Part shown: positions 1 to 12,226 of the stretch, piece after piece
Layout of the letters: every line of letters starts with the position of its first letter
Numbering within the stretch: position 1 is the first letter of the stretch
Assembly (NCBI GenBank): GCA_027625915.1
Contig: JANTQA010000008.1
Span: forward strand, 13,641,001-13,705,000
Direction: 5' to 3'
Source of the DNA: Anaeramoeba flamelloides
Taxonomy: Eukaryota; Metamonada; Anaeramoebidae
DNA length: 64,000 nt
The notes under the pieces: model-generated
Seen by the model: the letters and a program-made list of their open reading frames with translations, nothing else
Databases searched by the model: none
What the model was told of the DNA's origin: nothing
Made by a program: the position numbers and the translations under genes

Positions 1-1449
1 TCCATCAAGAAAAAATATAATAATAATTCTTTATATCTTGATATTTCTGTAATATTTAATACAATTATCCCCTACTCCTTTTGTTTTTTATATTTAATTT
101 GGAATGATTATATTTTTTATTTGTAAAATTTTTTATCGAAAAAATTATATTTTAAATCTAGAGAATTTCCAAAATGAATTTAAAAATCAGATTTTTTTTA
201 ATTTATCTGATTCTATTTGAAGTTCAGAAAATACTGTATTTTTGTTAAATTCTTCTTTCTTCGGAAATGAGGATTTATTTGATGTATTTGTTTGATTTTT
301 AAATAATTATTTATTTTCAATTAATTTTAAAACTCAGAATAGTTCTAATTCATGATTTAATTTTTTTCTAAAAATATGTTTTTTTCTTTGGGTTGAACAC
401 TTTATTGTTGTTTTTTGATTTTGAGAATTCAATATCTTTACTTTAATTTTTGAAATAGTATTCTTTTTTTTTTTGCTTTGATAAAAATTATTTGAAAAAA
501 TAATTTTTCTGAAAACTAATTGAGAAAAAAAGTATAGTAAAATAATAATAAATAGAAATGGTTCGAGAAATTCAAGGTTATAAATTGTTTGGATTCATTA
601 CAAATTAAGAAGATTAAGAAAAAAATTTACCAAAATAAGTTTTTATCCAATTTTTTTTTTTTCATTTTTGATTTCAACAAATTTATCTCGAAAGCTGTTC
701 TTTCTTGTTTTGCCTTCTAAAAGAAAATATTTTATTCAAATATACACCTTTTGGATGTCTATTTTTTTGGTTTACTCTTTGGATTAATTTTACTAATTCC
801 CATAAACACATTTCTGGAGTCCAAAACGAAATTGAATAAAACCAAAAATTTAATCAAAAAAATTTTTCAAATAATTGAAAAATTAATGATTCAACTCTTT
901 TATTTTTCTTTTAACAAATGGATCAATGAACGGTATTTTTTATTTCAAATTTTCAATATCTGGTGACACTCAAAAAATATTTTTCTGTAATGTTCACACA
1001 ATTAAAATTTTTCAAAATTGTAAAATTTACATACTCCGTAAAATGGCTGATAAAGGTAGATTTTTTGGCATTTTTTAAAATAGTAAAAAAAAAAATTACA
1101 AAATAAATAAAAATAAATAAAAATAAGGATTTATTTATCTACTGATTGATAGATGATAATTCTTCGTTTGATTTTCTAAATTTTCACTTTTCATTCTTCT
1201 TGAAATGTAATTTAAAATCATTGTTAGGATAATGGAATCTATCGAACTTATTTTTTATGGTGAAAAACAATTCGAAAGACTTCCATTCAAAAAATCATAA
1301 CGATAAAAGATTAAAAAAATATCAATCTAGGATAATCCCAACCAAACCACAACAAATAAAAATAAAAAAGGGGGTGTAGAGGAGAAAGCTAAGAATGGAG
1401 GATTAAAAAGGTTGTTATAAAACGAATGGTCTTATTTCTGCTTTACATG
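1..1449. other. AT-rich 3' flank of RAE1, no gene seen
   Basis: This stretch lies downstream of the RAE1 stop codon. The 71-codon open frame at 751-966 is lysine/isoleucine/phenylalanine-rich and falls inside a dispersed repeat (about 540-990), so I do not call it a gene. Nothing else is recognisable apart from homopolymer runs and short AAAT-type repeats near 1100-1130. Confidence 0.6.
540..990 (+). repeat. dispersed repeat E, copy 1
   Basis: The segment shares ordered words with 17270-17720 and 34080-34440. These include an AATAGAAATGGT-like start, a segment near TTTATTTGGAAATGTGATC in the other two copies, and AAAACCAAAAATTTAATCAA further on. The copies are diverged and I see no terminal repeats. 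The family is not identified. Small open frames in copies 1 and 2 look alike because of this shared ancestry. Confidence 0.5.
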
Positions 1450-4400
1450 TTAAATTTGATTTTCTTGCATTGTCATTAAACACATTCTTGTTCTTTGTTC
1501 GAGTCTATTTCTGTATTGATGCCCTTTTGTCCAATCATCGCCAATTCCAAAGGCAAGCAATGCTCCGTCGGTGCTAAAATCACAGGATGTAACAGCATTT
1601 TCAAAAGCTTTAGGATTGTATAATCTTCGCCTCGTATTCTTACACCAAAAATTTACTTTATTATCACCACCGACTGTGGCAAATGATCCCTTCACTGGAT
1701 GAACTGCAATAGCATGTACAGGGTAAATCATCTCTTGGAATCTATGGCATTTAAATTGAAATGAATTGTTTTTATCAAAATATTCTACCCTGCATCTACC
1801 GCCATATGATCCAAGGTAATACCCATTCATTTCTTGAAAGATTGAAATGCACCTTAAAGGTGTATGTAATGGTGTCCTTGTGACCGAAAAACTCGATGTT
1901 ATTTCTTTCAAATCATATGTCAGAACTTTTTGATCTTGCAAACCCGCAACCATCAGATCACCCTTGACGTCCATCGTTTGCACTTCTGCTTCTAAACCTA
2001 ATATTTCAACAGGACTGGATTGCCTTATATCCCAAAAAATTATTGTTTTATCCCAAGAGCCAGAAACAACCAAATTATTATGAATTCTACTCAGATCAAA
2101 GACTTCATTAACTGGCTTTTCATGCTTTTTTGTTTTATTAATTGAATTTCAAGAATTGTTGAAAAGGGGATAAAGAAAAAGGATTTAAATAATATTTCGG
2201 ATTAATGAAATGTTTTTTTCGTATTAAAAATAATAAAAAAAAAAATTTAAGCGGTAAAAATAGAGAAGAAACCGAATAAATTGAAAGAAAAAAATAAAAA
2301 CGAAGTAAATGGAAAATGTAAAGATTTATTTTTTTATGTTTTGTAGATTTACGAATTTTTGTTTTTTGATATTATAAACGAAAACTCAAATTTTCTCCAA
2401 AAATTATTCTTCTTATCTATTTTTAATTTCTTCATTTTTTCTTTAATAATTTTTTTTAAAGTCTTTTATGTTTTAGACTCTTTATTTCAATTTTATTTTT
2501 AAAAACTATGTGAATTTTAAAATACTTCTAATGACTGTGCTTATTCACGCTCTTTGAATTCGAAATACATGAATTTGGAGTAACTTCAAAATTCTCTCTT
2601 TTGCATTTGATTGTTTTTAACACCTCATACTTTCAAATATATCCAATAAAATTTAAAAATTTTCGGCACAGTTAAAACAGTTAAAAGAATCACAATATTA
2701 TAATTTCATACAAATTGAAAATAATTTTGGATTTTTGAAAAATACGAAAATGATTTTTCATCTTTTAGTTTTTTGTTTTCATTTTATTTTTTAAATTATA
2801 TAAACCCTTTCGTTGGATCGAAAAATTTCTTCAACAATTGATATTAGGTTTTAAAGTTGATTTGTTTCTATCTAGAAAAACACAAATAAAATTAGTTGAT
2901 GGTATCTAACCATTTTATCGATTAATAATTGTTGGTGAATTTTTACAATTTTAGCAAACATATTTTTTTATTCTGCTCTCTGCCAAAATTCCTTGAAAAA
3001 AAAAATAAAAAATTTTGACTTAAACATCATTGTCCAAGAAGATACAGATGAATTACAAAGGAAAATGAACACAAAAGAAATCTATGACATTACTAAAAGG
3101 TATTTCAAAAAAAAAAATGGTGCTTTTTTTTCTATGGAATTGTCCAGTCAATGAAAATAATCACAAAATATGGATATATCAATTAAAAAAAATTCATTTT
3201 TTTGATGGATCCAAAAATAATAATATTTATAAATATTATTACAAAAAAAAAATATTCATCATAATTATTATCCTTAAGTGGATAATAAACTTATTGTTGG
3301 GTATTTAATAAAATCTCACAAATAAAATTTTAGGAATTCGGGGAGTGCCGTGAAGTGTCGTAGAGTGCCGTAGAGTGCCTATGTTTTCCACAATTCAAAA
3401 GAATCGAAAAAAAAATCATAGATTTTACCAATTCTTTTAAATTCTGTAAAATCTAACAGAAACAAGAGGAGTTAATAGCTCCTCACTTAAATAAGAAATA
3501 AATAAAAATAAAAAAAAATGGAATTTTCTTTTTTTACATTTCATAAAATAGCATTCGATGTTATCAGTTCTATTTGTAAACTGACAATACCAAAATTAAG
3601 TTTAATATTAATACTGATTAAATCAGTGATATTGGGTCTTTATTTCAAAATATGTTGGTTGAAATATTTCCAAAAAAAAAATGAAAAAAAATTTTGAACT
3701 TTTTTTGGAGAAAACAAGGCTAAAAGTTAAATCCCAAAAAAAAATTAAAAATATACTATTTATACAAACGATTTTTTTAACAATAAAATACATTTATAAG
3801 TTTATCTTCTCTCTGGGAAATATGAGTCAGTTTAAATCTCCTTTGGAAAAAAAATTTTTATGATCAAAAAGAAAAAAAATAACCACCAATTTTTACATCT
3901 TTAAGGATGTAGTCATTTTCTGTGGATTTGCTCCATACTCAAGGAGTTACTTGAAACCTAAAAGGGTATTGTGAAATTGCCCTTCTTTTGATTATATAAA
4001 TTCTAATAACAAAAAATAAATATTTGAAAGAAATCTCATTGTCAAAAAATTCAATTCAAAAACAAAATAAATTCTCAATTCCAAAAAATCAAAATTTAAA
4101 AAAAAAAAAAAATTACATGCTTCTTTTTTTTAAATTTCCAAAGGGTTAAATGTCTTTAATTTAAAACAAATTATTTTCTTAAAGTATACAATCAATTTAA
4201 TTCCGTTTAATCTAATTTTTGGTTATTTTGTAACCCTCTATATTTGATAAAGTAAGGATTTTGTAACATTCTTTAGAAAAAAAATAACTCATTTGAGAAA
4301 GGAAAAAAATGAAAAAAAAAAAAATCTTCTAGAGCTCAAAAAGTACCAAATAGAGAACACTTCGGAAATCAACATAATTGTTTTCAAAATGATAAATCAC

Positions 4401-7400
4401 AACCATTTTAATTGGAAATTGAGTGTTGCTCTTTGTCACTTTTTTCTAAAAATATCCGAGTTTTTTGATTGTTGATTTTTGGAGATCGATCACGCTTCAC
4501 ATGTTGGTTAGGTTGTGATTGGTATTAGTCACTAATTAAAATTACAAAATTTTTTTAATCCATTTCAGAAAATTATTTTTCACCGTAATAACTCGACCCT
4601 TAAAAAGATCATCTAAAAATGAGATCAGAAAATTGTTATATGCTTTCATTAAGGAAATGTCTTTCAAACAAAAAAAAAAAAAATTGAATTATCATTAAGG
4701 ATTAATAAATAATAAATATTGAATTAAAATTATGAATATTTAAATAGTTATTATTAGAATTTAGTTTAATAAAGATATTTTAAAACTTAATTTCCCTTAT
4801 TTTTTTGGAAATTGCTTAGTTTAATATAATTGCCACCCTTCACCCCTGCTCGTTTATAACACATACAATAAATTATATCTTCACATTTGAAAAAAAAAAA
4901 AAAATGAAAATGTACATAAAAGTAAATTAAAAGGCATAGTACTCTCAAATATATTATATCTTTTTCTTTTTTTGTTTTTGTCATTAAAGAAATAATTCGA
5001 ACAACTCGAGAAATTTTGCTTAGGAATAATTAAAATATTTTTTCGGTATAAATCTTTCTGCTAATTTTTAATCATTTTTCTGGGCAAATAAAAGATATAT
5101 TTTTAAAAATAAACAATAACCTGTGGCAAAAGACATAATGGATCATATCAATAATTGATTGAAATGATTTGGTTGAAAAATATATAAAAGAAAGAAAGAA
5201 AGAAAAAATGAAATGTTTACATTTCCAACATCAGTAATATTTCCGGTTTCAATATCTATCATTCCAACGGAGCAATTTGCATCGGCTGTGAATATTTTTT
5301 TATCATCCTTTTGGTGTTATATTAAATTGTATTTTATAATGAGAAAATTAAATGGGGGTATAAAAATTTTAGAATTAATTCAAGGAATTTATTTATTGTA
5401 ACGTATTTATTATATTTTTAGAATTTATCCTCTTGTAAGGCTTTTTAAAGACGAACAAAAATTTATCAAGAGCTCTGTAAACAAAAAAAAGTCACAATTT
5501 TTTTTTTTTATTTGTTATTTTTATTTTGATTAAAATCAAATAAATCTGGATTAAAAATTTGTTAAACTTAATTAACTTATTTTGGTAGATTCAAAAAACA
5601 ATAAAAAAAAACACAAAATTAATCAAAAATATTCCTTTTTGAAAAAAAATCTTTTTTATTTTGGTTTTTGCCCTTCAAAGGAAGAAAAAAAAAAAAAAAA
5701 GAGCAGAATTGATTGATATTATCTTTAAACAGTGCAATACAATTAATATTGAATTGACTTAATTTATTATTAATTTTATTGAAAATTACGAGTGAATAAA
5801 AAGAAAAAAGAATATGAGGTAAAAAAATTTTTTTTTTCTTTTATAAAATTCTAATATCCAAGGGATCGTGTTGCAGCTGTTTGAACAAAAGTAATTTTTG
5901 TTTAAATTTAAATTCATAAAACAATAAAAAAAAAAAAAATCAAAAATCCAAATTGAAACGAAGAGTAAAATAATCTCAAAAAATAACACTTTCAAAAACT
6001 TATTTTAATTGTTCTTTCTGGAATAGGGTTTGTCCTTTTTTTATTATATTGGATTCGATTTAATTTTCTGTGATTTTGAAACTTTTTGTAATTTCAAATA
6101 TTCAAAAAATTTTGAATTGGTTAACTGTTGTGGAAAAAAAGTTCAACACATTTCTTCATTGAAAAAATGAATAGAATCACAGAAATCACAGAAACCTGAA
6201 CAGAAACCCAAAACTTAAAATTAAGATCAATTAACAAAAGAAAAAAAATGAATGATTAAAGACAAAATGGGGGGGGCTAATCACATTAACAGTTTTTATA
6301 GTACTACCTTTTGGTCTGGGTTTTTTTTTGATTGGTAATTTCTTATTAAAAATTTGTTCAAAAAATTGAAAGTATTTTTGAAGATAGACAAAAAACTCAT
6401 AAGTTTTTGATAATAAAGGAGATTTAAATTGTGTTTTTGTTAATTTGATTCTAAATAATTAAATGGGTTGTTATTTGAAGTTAATTTGTTTATTCTATTC
6501 TTTGATTCATTTTTCATGTTCTCTTAAGGTTTACAATTAAAATCGGTGTTGAACTTTTTTCCCGAATAGTTATACCTTAAAAAAAAAAAAAAAAATTGAT
6601 TCTTATTTGATTAATTAGAGTATGTAATAAAAGTTCTCGGTCTTCTTTAACAAAAAAACACGCTTTTTATTTTGAATTAGTTCATCTTTTTTCTTATTTT
6701 ATAATCTCAAATGCTTAAGGGCTTCATTAGCAATTCAACAAATAGTCTCAACACAATTTGTTCCAATCTCATTTAAAATGTAAAGGAATGATCTTTAAAA
6801 TATTCTCCAATTTGGATCAAAAAATCATTTTAGGTAATTTTTTTTGAGTGCGAAAAATGAATCAAGAAATTTTGAGATACGTGAACTCGAACACCTTGTT
6901 AAGGAAAGTGGAAATGTTATTCAAAAATAATCACGATTTTCAAAATTTAAAAACACTTCTCAATTAATAGCACTAACTACAAAAAATCACATTGTCAATG
7001 ATTTTTGACCATTGGGTTATGTTGAATTGTAACATTGTCTCCACAAACAATTAATATGTCCCAACCCTACCGATAAATTTTATAAGACATAGAAATTGGT
7101 TGTATATTATAAAATTGTGTTTTATGAAATAGAAAATTCAATTTCTATTATAAGATCAAAATTTCAAAATTTAAACTTCTCTTACTTCATTCGAGTTAAT
7201 TTTTTGAAAAAACCAAGACAAAAATTAAATTTTCTCAAGAATCGAAATCACAGAAGAAATATCCCAGAATAAAAAAATCACAGAAATCACATAAACCATG
7301 GAAACTTGAAAGCGTTTTTAGATCTTTGCTTCTAAATTGTTTAAATCTGAGATTATAACAATTTTGGAAAATGAAGATCCACATTAATGTAAGTTTTTTT

Positions 7401-9110
7401 TATTGATTTATTTGTCAATTCCAATACCAAAAAAATCAATATCGTTTTTTAGTCTTGTATTATAAATTTTACAGTTTATAATGAGCTTTAATAACCCATT
7501 TTACGGTTTTTTATGTACAAAAAAATTTTTCAGAATAGAAAATCAATTTCTAGGTCTTATAAATTTTCACAGTAGGTACGGAACGACTGTATCAATTATT
7601 ACAAAGGGGTTGTGATTTTGGCTTTTTTTTTTTTTGGTTCTTTTTGTTTTTTCATTGAATAAAATCTCCCCCACCATGACTAAAGGGAGAGTGTCTCCTC
7701 TAATGTTTGTGGATCAACATAATCCTGCCAAACGCACTTCAGATTTTTAATGCTTTTTTTGATAGGGCCTTTTTTGTTTGGATCTTTTCTCTCAAAAAAC
7801 AATTGTTACTACCAAGATAAATCGGGTTGAGGTGTTGTGTGAAAGATGTGGTACTTTTTTCATTCAAAGGATCTTTTGGGAATTAAATTTGCTAAAATCA
7901 GTCAGTTTTTTGTTCTTTAAAAAAAAATATTGTGTTTGTTGAGAAAAAACGATCTTTCTTTTTATGGATTGAGAATTTTGGAGGATTCAATACAATACCA
8001 AACACATTACCGTACCTATTTACCAATTTCGGATTTGTTTGGAAATAACACAGAACCTGTTCATCAAAATAGTCAATTTTCTCCATTTTGACCTTTTAGG
8101 TGACAATGGAAAACCTTCTCAACCTAACCCACCTATCAAAAATAAAGAAAAGCAACCCCCTAACAACGTCCCAAGGTTGTCACTTTCACCTAAATTGAAC
8201 TTTTCTCCAAGAGCTGTTTTTTCGCAAACTTCTTTTTCATTTTGAGATACGAGGAGAGACAAATTTAAGAAAAAAATGACTTTTTTTTCGACTTAGATCT
8301 CACTGAAGAAAAATTTGTGAGATTTCCCAACACTCAGAATACTCTTTTATCCCACTGGCTATCAAATTTCAATTGCAAGCGTAGTTCTTAATGTGCCCAA
8401 TTAAAAATCGTGTTGAGCTTTTTTTTTCCTGTTTCACTTTTTTTCCACAACATCAAAAAGTTAAGACATCAGGAAATTTTGTAATTTAGAAAAAGAGAAA
8501 TTACTTGAAAAAGAATTTTAAAAAAGATAAAACAAGACACAACAGCACACTATTGACTTGAACAGATAAACCAAAATTGGTTTTAAGAATTACAATCACA
8601 ACCAAAATGAAAGTCAAAAAAGAAATCTCAAATAATTCAAAGAATCAAGAAAGAATTAAATTAAGCCCAGAAATATATTTTATAATTTCTGAATCTGAAT
8701 GGATCAAAATAACTCAACTGAAAAAAAAAAGTAATGAAGACAAAATAGTCATTTAGGTAATGATTAAAATCAAGACTTTAATCATTTTGTTTTCGAGTTG
8801 AATTAGAAAGAAAAAAAGAAAGAGAAAAAGATAGAGAAAGAGAAAAAAATAAATTTACATTTCGCCAACAAAAAGAAAAAACGGGTGTATTGAAATCGAA
8901 ATTAAAAACAGACTTTTTGGTATCCGTTTTTTTCCAAAACTTCACTTGCCCGTCCCAAGAACAACACCCAACAAATTCATTGTTATTTGAAAATTTTATT
9001 TTGCTGATTGTATCATTTGGAACATCTTCAAATTCTTCACAATTTGGAAGAGTGGTTTTACCTCTTGTGTTTTCGTCGTTGGAAAAAACATTGTTGCCGA
9101 AGAGTGACAT
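1450..9110 (-). CDS. RAE1: mRNA export factor RAE1/Gle2 (WD40 propeller)
   Basis: Three exons: 9110-8859, 5307-5221 and 2124-1450, giving 337 residues (human RAE1 has 368). The protein starts MSLFG as in animal RAE1. Exon 1 carries the first WD blade (CCSWDGQVKFW) and ends at FCWRN before a GTAAAT donor. Exon 2 is only 29 codons (DDKKIFTADANC...DVGN). It has an AAAG acceptor and a GTAAAC donor, and fits exactly the human segment between blades 1 and 2. Exon 3 begins HEKPVNEVF and runs through SGSWDKTIIFWD, FKCHR, the HPVKGSFATVGGDNKVNFW blade and DWTKGH, all typical of RAE1. All junctions are phase 0. RAE1 binds NUP98 at nuclear pores and acts in mRNA export and spindle assembly (family knowledge). 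The introns are about 3.6 and 3.1 kb and full of old repeats. Confidence 0.93.
3007..3153 (+). other. unassigned coding-like stretch in RAE1 intron 2
   Basis: An open plus-strand frame reads ...NIIVQEDTDELQ, then NTKEIYDITKRYF and GAFFSMELSSQ before a TGA. Its composition (Asp, Glu, Gln, Thr, Met) is unlike translated AT-rich spacer, which here gives mostly Lys, Phe, Ile and Asn. A possible GTATTT donor follows ITKR. No family was recognised. It may be a mobile-element fossil or an exon of an unseen gene. Confidence 0.25.
3335..3445 (+). repeat. repeat G copy 1: 10-bp AGTGCCGTAG-type tandem plus conserved tail
   Basis: It contains three to four imperfect units of the form GTGCCGTAGA, followed by TATGTTTTCCACAATTCAAA. 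The same module occurs at 30902-30985 (plus) and, reverse-complemented, at about 59385-59510. It stands out because it is far richer in G and C than its surroundings. Confidence 0.55.
3540..4830 (+). repeat. dispersed repeat C, longest copy
   Basis: Parts of this segment recur at 22290-22990 (opposite strand), at 45240-45595 with 47323-47600 (split by a DNA transposon) and at 28170-28745 (middle portion missing). Shared landmarks are AATTGGAAATTGAG, GGAGATCGATCACG-like words, TAACTCATTTGAGA and a final ATTTTTTGGAAAT. No protein is recognisable. The uninterrupted sequence around 4258-4300 represents the empty site of the Kolobok-like insertion in the 45-47 kb copy. Confidence 0.6.
6590..6700 (+). 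repeat. repeat F, short copy
   Basis: The words ACACGCTTTTTATTTTGAA and a TTCTTTAAC-like lead-in match 9860-10200 and 50650-51000. Only the end of the family is preserved here. Confidence 0.4.
6995..7067 (-). pseudogene. possible Tc1/IS630-type transposase scrap (DDE region)
   Basis: The minus strand reads WDILIVCGDNVTIQHNPMVK before a stop. This resembles the second catalytic Asp block of Tc1/mariner-IS630 transposases, whose pattern is hydrophobic residues, then DN, an HH-like pair and a Val-Lys. The match is short and the flanking frames are not open, so it can only be a fossil if it is real. Other TA-flanked, Tc1-like remnants in the window make the idea plausible. Confidence 0.25.
7640..8390. 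other. cluster of unassigned coding-like open segments in RAE1 intron 1
   Basis: Several short open stretches with non-spacer composition lie close together. On the minus strand they are KCVWQDYVDPQTLEE (about 7690-7750), EKIDYFDEQVLCYF...VNRYGNVFGIVLNPPKF (7960-8086) and IASGIKEYSECWEI (8310-8370). On the plus strand there is GDNGKPSQPNPP...PRLSLSP (8101-8245). I cannot join them into a gene or name a family. A decayed mobile element is the simplest guess. Confidence 0.25.
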
Positions 9111-9704
9111 TTAAAAGGAAAAAAAAAAAAAATAATAATGAGAAGAAAACAAAAAAATGAAGCCATTCGAGTGATTGAAGTTTTTAACAAGGAATTGTTA
9201 TGCTGACTTAAAACCAAGAAATAGATCAAAACATGAAATCATATAGTTTGTCGAACTTTGAATTCTTGATTATCCAGCAATTCAAGTTTTAAAAATATTT
9301 GTGGTTACTTATTTAATAAGATATTTTGTTAAAAATTATTCGTTAAAATTAAATATTAAAGCTTTTTCCATAAATTGAGCAAATCTTTGAATAAAATCTT
9401 TGTTTTGTTTTAAGAATAATACAAATTTAGAGATAGCCAATTCAAAATAAAATAGAAATCAACAAAAATTTTTTTTTTTATTCTTTTATTCTTTTCTTCT
9501 TTTATTGATGAGCTAAGGATAATTTAAAATAACTCCACTCCGGGATACATAGGTTTAAATACATTGAAGAATTATTGTTGTTCAAAAAAACCTTTATCTC
9601 CATGCTGAGCCAGTTGTTTCAAAAAAAAAAGCGTGTGATTTCGTTCAAGAAGACCTAAACATTCAAAAATCAAAGAAAACCAATAATAGACAAGAAACAA
9701 ATCT

Positions 9705-9890
9705 CTATTGATTTCTGAAATTACAGTGTTCAAAATAATGCGTTCCCAAAGTCAATAAGACGTGATTCAAAATATAATCCCTATTTTTTTTCGGATTGCT
9801 CCAAGGCAACATCCAATTGATTACCCAATAACATTCTTCAGGTATAAAACAATTTTGAAGGTAAACTAATTGATATATTCAGTTCAATTT
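9705..9890 (-). pseudogene. coding-like fragment attached to repeat F (possible LINE C-terminus)
   Basis: The minus strand is open for about 60 codons, including PEECYWVINWMLPWSNPKK and YILNHVLLTLGTHYFEHCNF, then a TAG. The homologous DNA at 50480-50690 is interrupted by several stops, so the unit is a repeat and not a single-copy gene. The segment NHVLLTLGTHYFEHCNF loosely resembles the region after the RT domain in L1-type LINEs, where an N-h-IhhhA-x-hhI-x-KC pattern is common. Family assignment is weak. Confidence 0.3.
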
Positions 9891-10200
9891 AAATTAGGAA
9901 TTGAATTAGTAAGAAAATTTCCCTAATATTCTCATATTTTTCCATTTTATAATTTTTCAATTGTTTTAATATTTAAAAATAAAATCAAAGATTTAACTCT
10001 ATTTTTGAGAAAAATAATTAGAATTAGATCTCTTATTTTTTCTAATTCCTTTTTATAAGTAGAGAACTTGAAGAAACCAATACCAAATTAATTCGGGTTT
10101 ATTGTCAGTTTCTTTGACTCAGTACTGTTTAGGTCTTCAAAAACAAAAAACACACTTTTTATTTTGAACCATCAATTAAATTTTTATTCATGAATTATTT
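9860..10200 (+). repeat. dispersed repeat F
   Basis: It aligns in order with 50650-51000. Shared landmarks are AATTGAATTAGTAAG/AATTGAATAAGTAAA, TTAGATCT, ACCAATACCAAATT/ACCAACACCATATT, TCAGTTTCTTT/CCAGTTTCTTT and ACACRCTTTT. The minus strand next to it is coding-like (separate entry). Confidence 0.5.
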
Positions 10201-10922
10201 ACAAAACAATATAATTTTTCAAAAAGGAGTTCTAAAAATAAACAATCAAAAATAAAATTTTTATAGAAAAATATTGTTAAATTTCAAGAAAATTTTGGTA
10301 ATAAAATAAAAAAATTTTCAAAAATTAGAAAAATTACAAAAAAATTCAATTCCAATTTTAAAATATCCTTAAAGTATCAAGCACTCTACCTTCAAAATTG
10401 GTTTGGACCAAAAGAATGTTATTGGGTTGTGAATTAGATATTGTATTGGAATGAAAAAAAAAAAAAACAGCGTGGGCTTTATTTTTATTTACAAGGTTTA
10501 TAGTTATTTGAAACGAGTATTATCTCGTTTCCAATAAAAATTTTTTAAAAAATCTATCCTTATTAATAATGGTTAGGATATGGTTTTCACTACCAACTTA
10601 GAATTAAGAATTCGATAAAGAAAAATTTCAAATTACCAAATATAGATAATTTAATATTTCTTCTGGATCTCAAGAGATAAAAGAGATAATATAACAATCT
10701 TTGGACTGATATTCGAGGATTGTAGTATTATTGAATTTAGTACTTAATGGATCTAAATAATAGAGTTACTAAAAAAATTTTCAATTATAAGAGGGAAATT
10801 TCAGAGATTCATAAGTGGGCGTTATCTTTTTTTTATTTTTCAAGATTTTCCCTTTCACAAAATAAAAAATTTAAATATTTATATATTGTTTGGAAGGCTA
10901 AAGGCCGAGGAACAATACAATA

Positions 10923-11115
10923 CAGTCAGTTACACTTTTAAGGCACAAACTTTCAACGAAATTTAAGGTACAAAAAAATCTCAAAGTACGGCACAAAATT
11001 TGGAATTTTTTTTACAAATTATTTTACTAGAATTTGAATTTTGTGCCTTAATTTGAGATTTTTATTGTGCCTTAAATTACATTGCAAGTTTGTGCCTTAA
11101 AAGTGAAACTGACTG
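10923..11115. mobile_element. MITE family B, copy 1 (193 bp, TA target site)
   Basis: The element starts CAGTCAGTTACACTTTTAAG and ends with the inverted version ...CTTAAAAGTGAAACTGACTG, flanked by TA on both sides. The two halves form an imperfect palindrome of about 80 bp per arm, built from repeated AAGGCACAAA and GTGCCTTAA words around an AT-rich centre. It has no coding capacity. Length, palindromic form and TA duplication are those of a Tc1/mariner-type non-autonomous element. Two further copies of almost the same length lie in this window. Confidence 0.85.
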
Positions 11116-11679
11116 TACATATTTTCACAGATTCCAATAAAAGGAGAAATAGACCTTATATTTAATTTTTTTTTTTAATGTAAAAGTGATAATATTGAAA
11201 AATGTGAGAAGATAACTTACTTAACTACCAGAGAGTGTCATTTTAAAGATGTTTTACTCAATTTATTAATTTTTTTTTAAAAAAATGAGATAAAAACTAC
11301 AAATACAGTGAATATTCTACATTTCGAAGTAAAAGAGACAGATATAAATCAATCGTTTTTACTATTTTATTTTTTTTTTAATTTTGTTTTTATTTCCAGT
11401 TGATAATCAGAAAAATAATCTTGTTGTAATTTTATTCATATATTTAAAATTTTTACTGTATTATGAAATTAACTAATAAATCAAAAATAGGGGCAACTTA
11501 GCCAGTTTCCAGTAAAAATGGACCAGTGGTAGTTATTGTATTAAATTTTTATAAAGTGTTAGTATCGATACTAGAAGAAAGAATATTATTTGGGAAATTT
11601 CCTTTTTTGAAATCATTTTTTCACATTTTTGTATTTTGTTCAATTTTTATTCAAACAAATTGAATTACTATTTTAATTT

Positions 11680-12050
11680 TTTTTTTCAGATCAAGAATCA
11701 CTTGGTAAAAACTTGTTATTCTAAGGTTATTGAAACTGTGAAAATTATTGCCAATGAATCATATTGATTTCTCTTGGTATTTTATTTGGACCTTAAATTG
11801 AAGATCAAAATGAACATTTTTTATTTTTTTCTCAAGTTTGCACCAAGAATTTGAGTTTTATATTTTTTTATAAAATATATTCATTAATTAATTTTACTCT
11901 ATACATATATCAACTTTTCTTTGAGTATGTATTATTATAGTTATTCATTCGTTGTTAACTAAAGTTTAATTATAAAATATAATTGAGATTTGAAAAAAAT
12001 GTTTTGGGACTCTTTTAACAAAATAAAGTTTATGCAGAAGTGATAATCTC
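11680..12050 (+). repeat. dispersed repeat D, copy 1
   Basis: It aligns in order with 61545-61910. Shared landmarks are ACTGTGAAAATTATTG/ACAGTGAAAATGATTG, TTTATTTGGACCTTAAATTGAA/TTTATTTGATCTTCAATTGAA, AAGAATTTGAG, TTCTTTGAGTATGTATTATT-like text and an AAAGTTTAT end. The copies are diverged, no termini could be defined and the family is unknown. Confidence 0.5.
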
Positions 12051-12226
12051 AAGTAAGTCAAATTTCAAAATACTTACAAATTTTTGATTATTATTTTTTT
12101 CTTATTTCATTTGTCTTTTATAAAATAAAATGATTATACTATATTTTTATTTATTAATCTATTAAAGTTATTATTTCGAAAAAATTTAGTAAAAAAAATT
12201 ATTATTCAAAAAAAAATAAACAATTA

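Larger units (their letters stand above)
2125..5220 (-). other. RAE1 intron 2 (3.1 kb), repeat-filled
   Basis: This interval runs from the GTAAAC donor after exon 2 to the AAAAAAG acceptor before exon 3. It contains repeat G (3335-3445), a copy of repeat C (3540-4830), a coding-like plus-strand stretch (about 3007-3153) and otherwise AT-rich DNA. The short open frames at 3084, 3681, 4293 and 4787 are lysine-rich and lie mostly in repeats. Confidence 0.8.
5308..8858 (-). other. RAE1 intron 1 (3.6 kb), repeat debris
   Basis: This interval runs from the GTAAAT donor after FCWRN to the CCAAAAG acceptor of exon 2. It holds a piece of repeat F (6590-6700), a Tc1-like transposase scrap (6995-7067), a cluster of coding-like open segments (about 7640-8390), and motifs of the type ATCACAGAAATCACAGAAAC at 6176-6200 and 7251-7300. 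The latter recur near 55585. No complete gene is visible. Confidence 0.75.

Noticed and set aside
8305-8375. Minus-strand IASGIKEYSECWEISQIFLQ considered as the missing middle exon of RAE1
   Set aside because: It looks like a WD blade edge, but it has no splice site in the right phase and has a stop just upstream. The 29-codon segment at 5307-5221 fits on both sides with AG/GT signals and phase 0.
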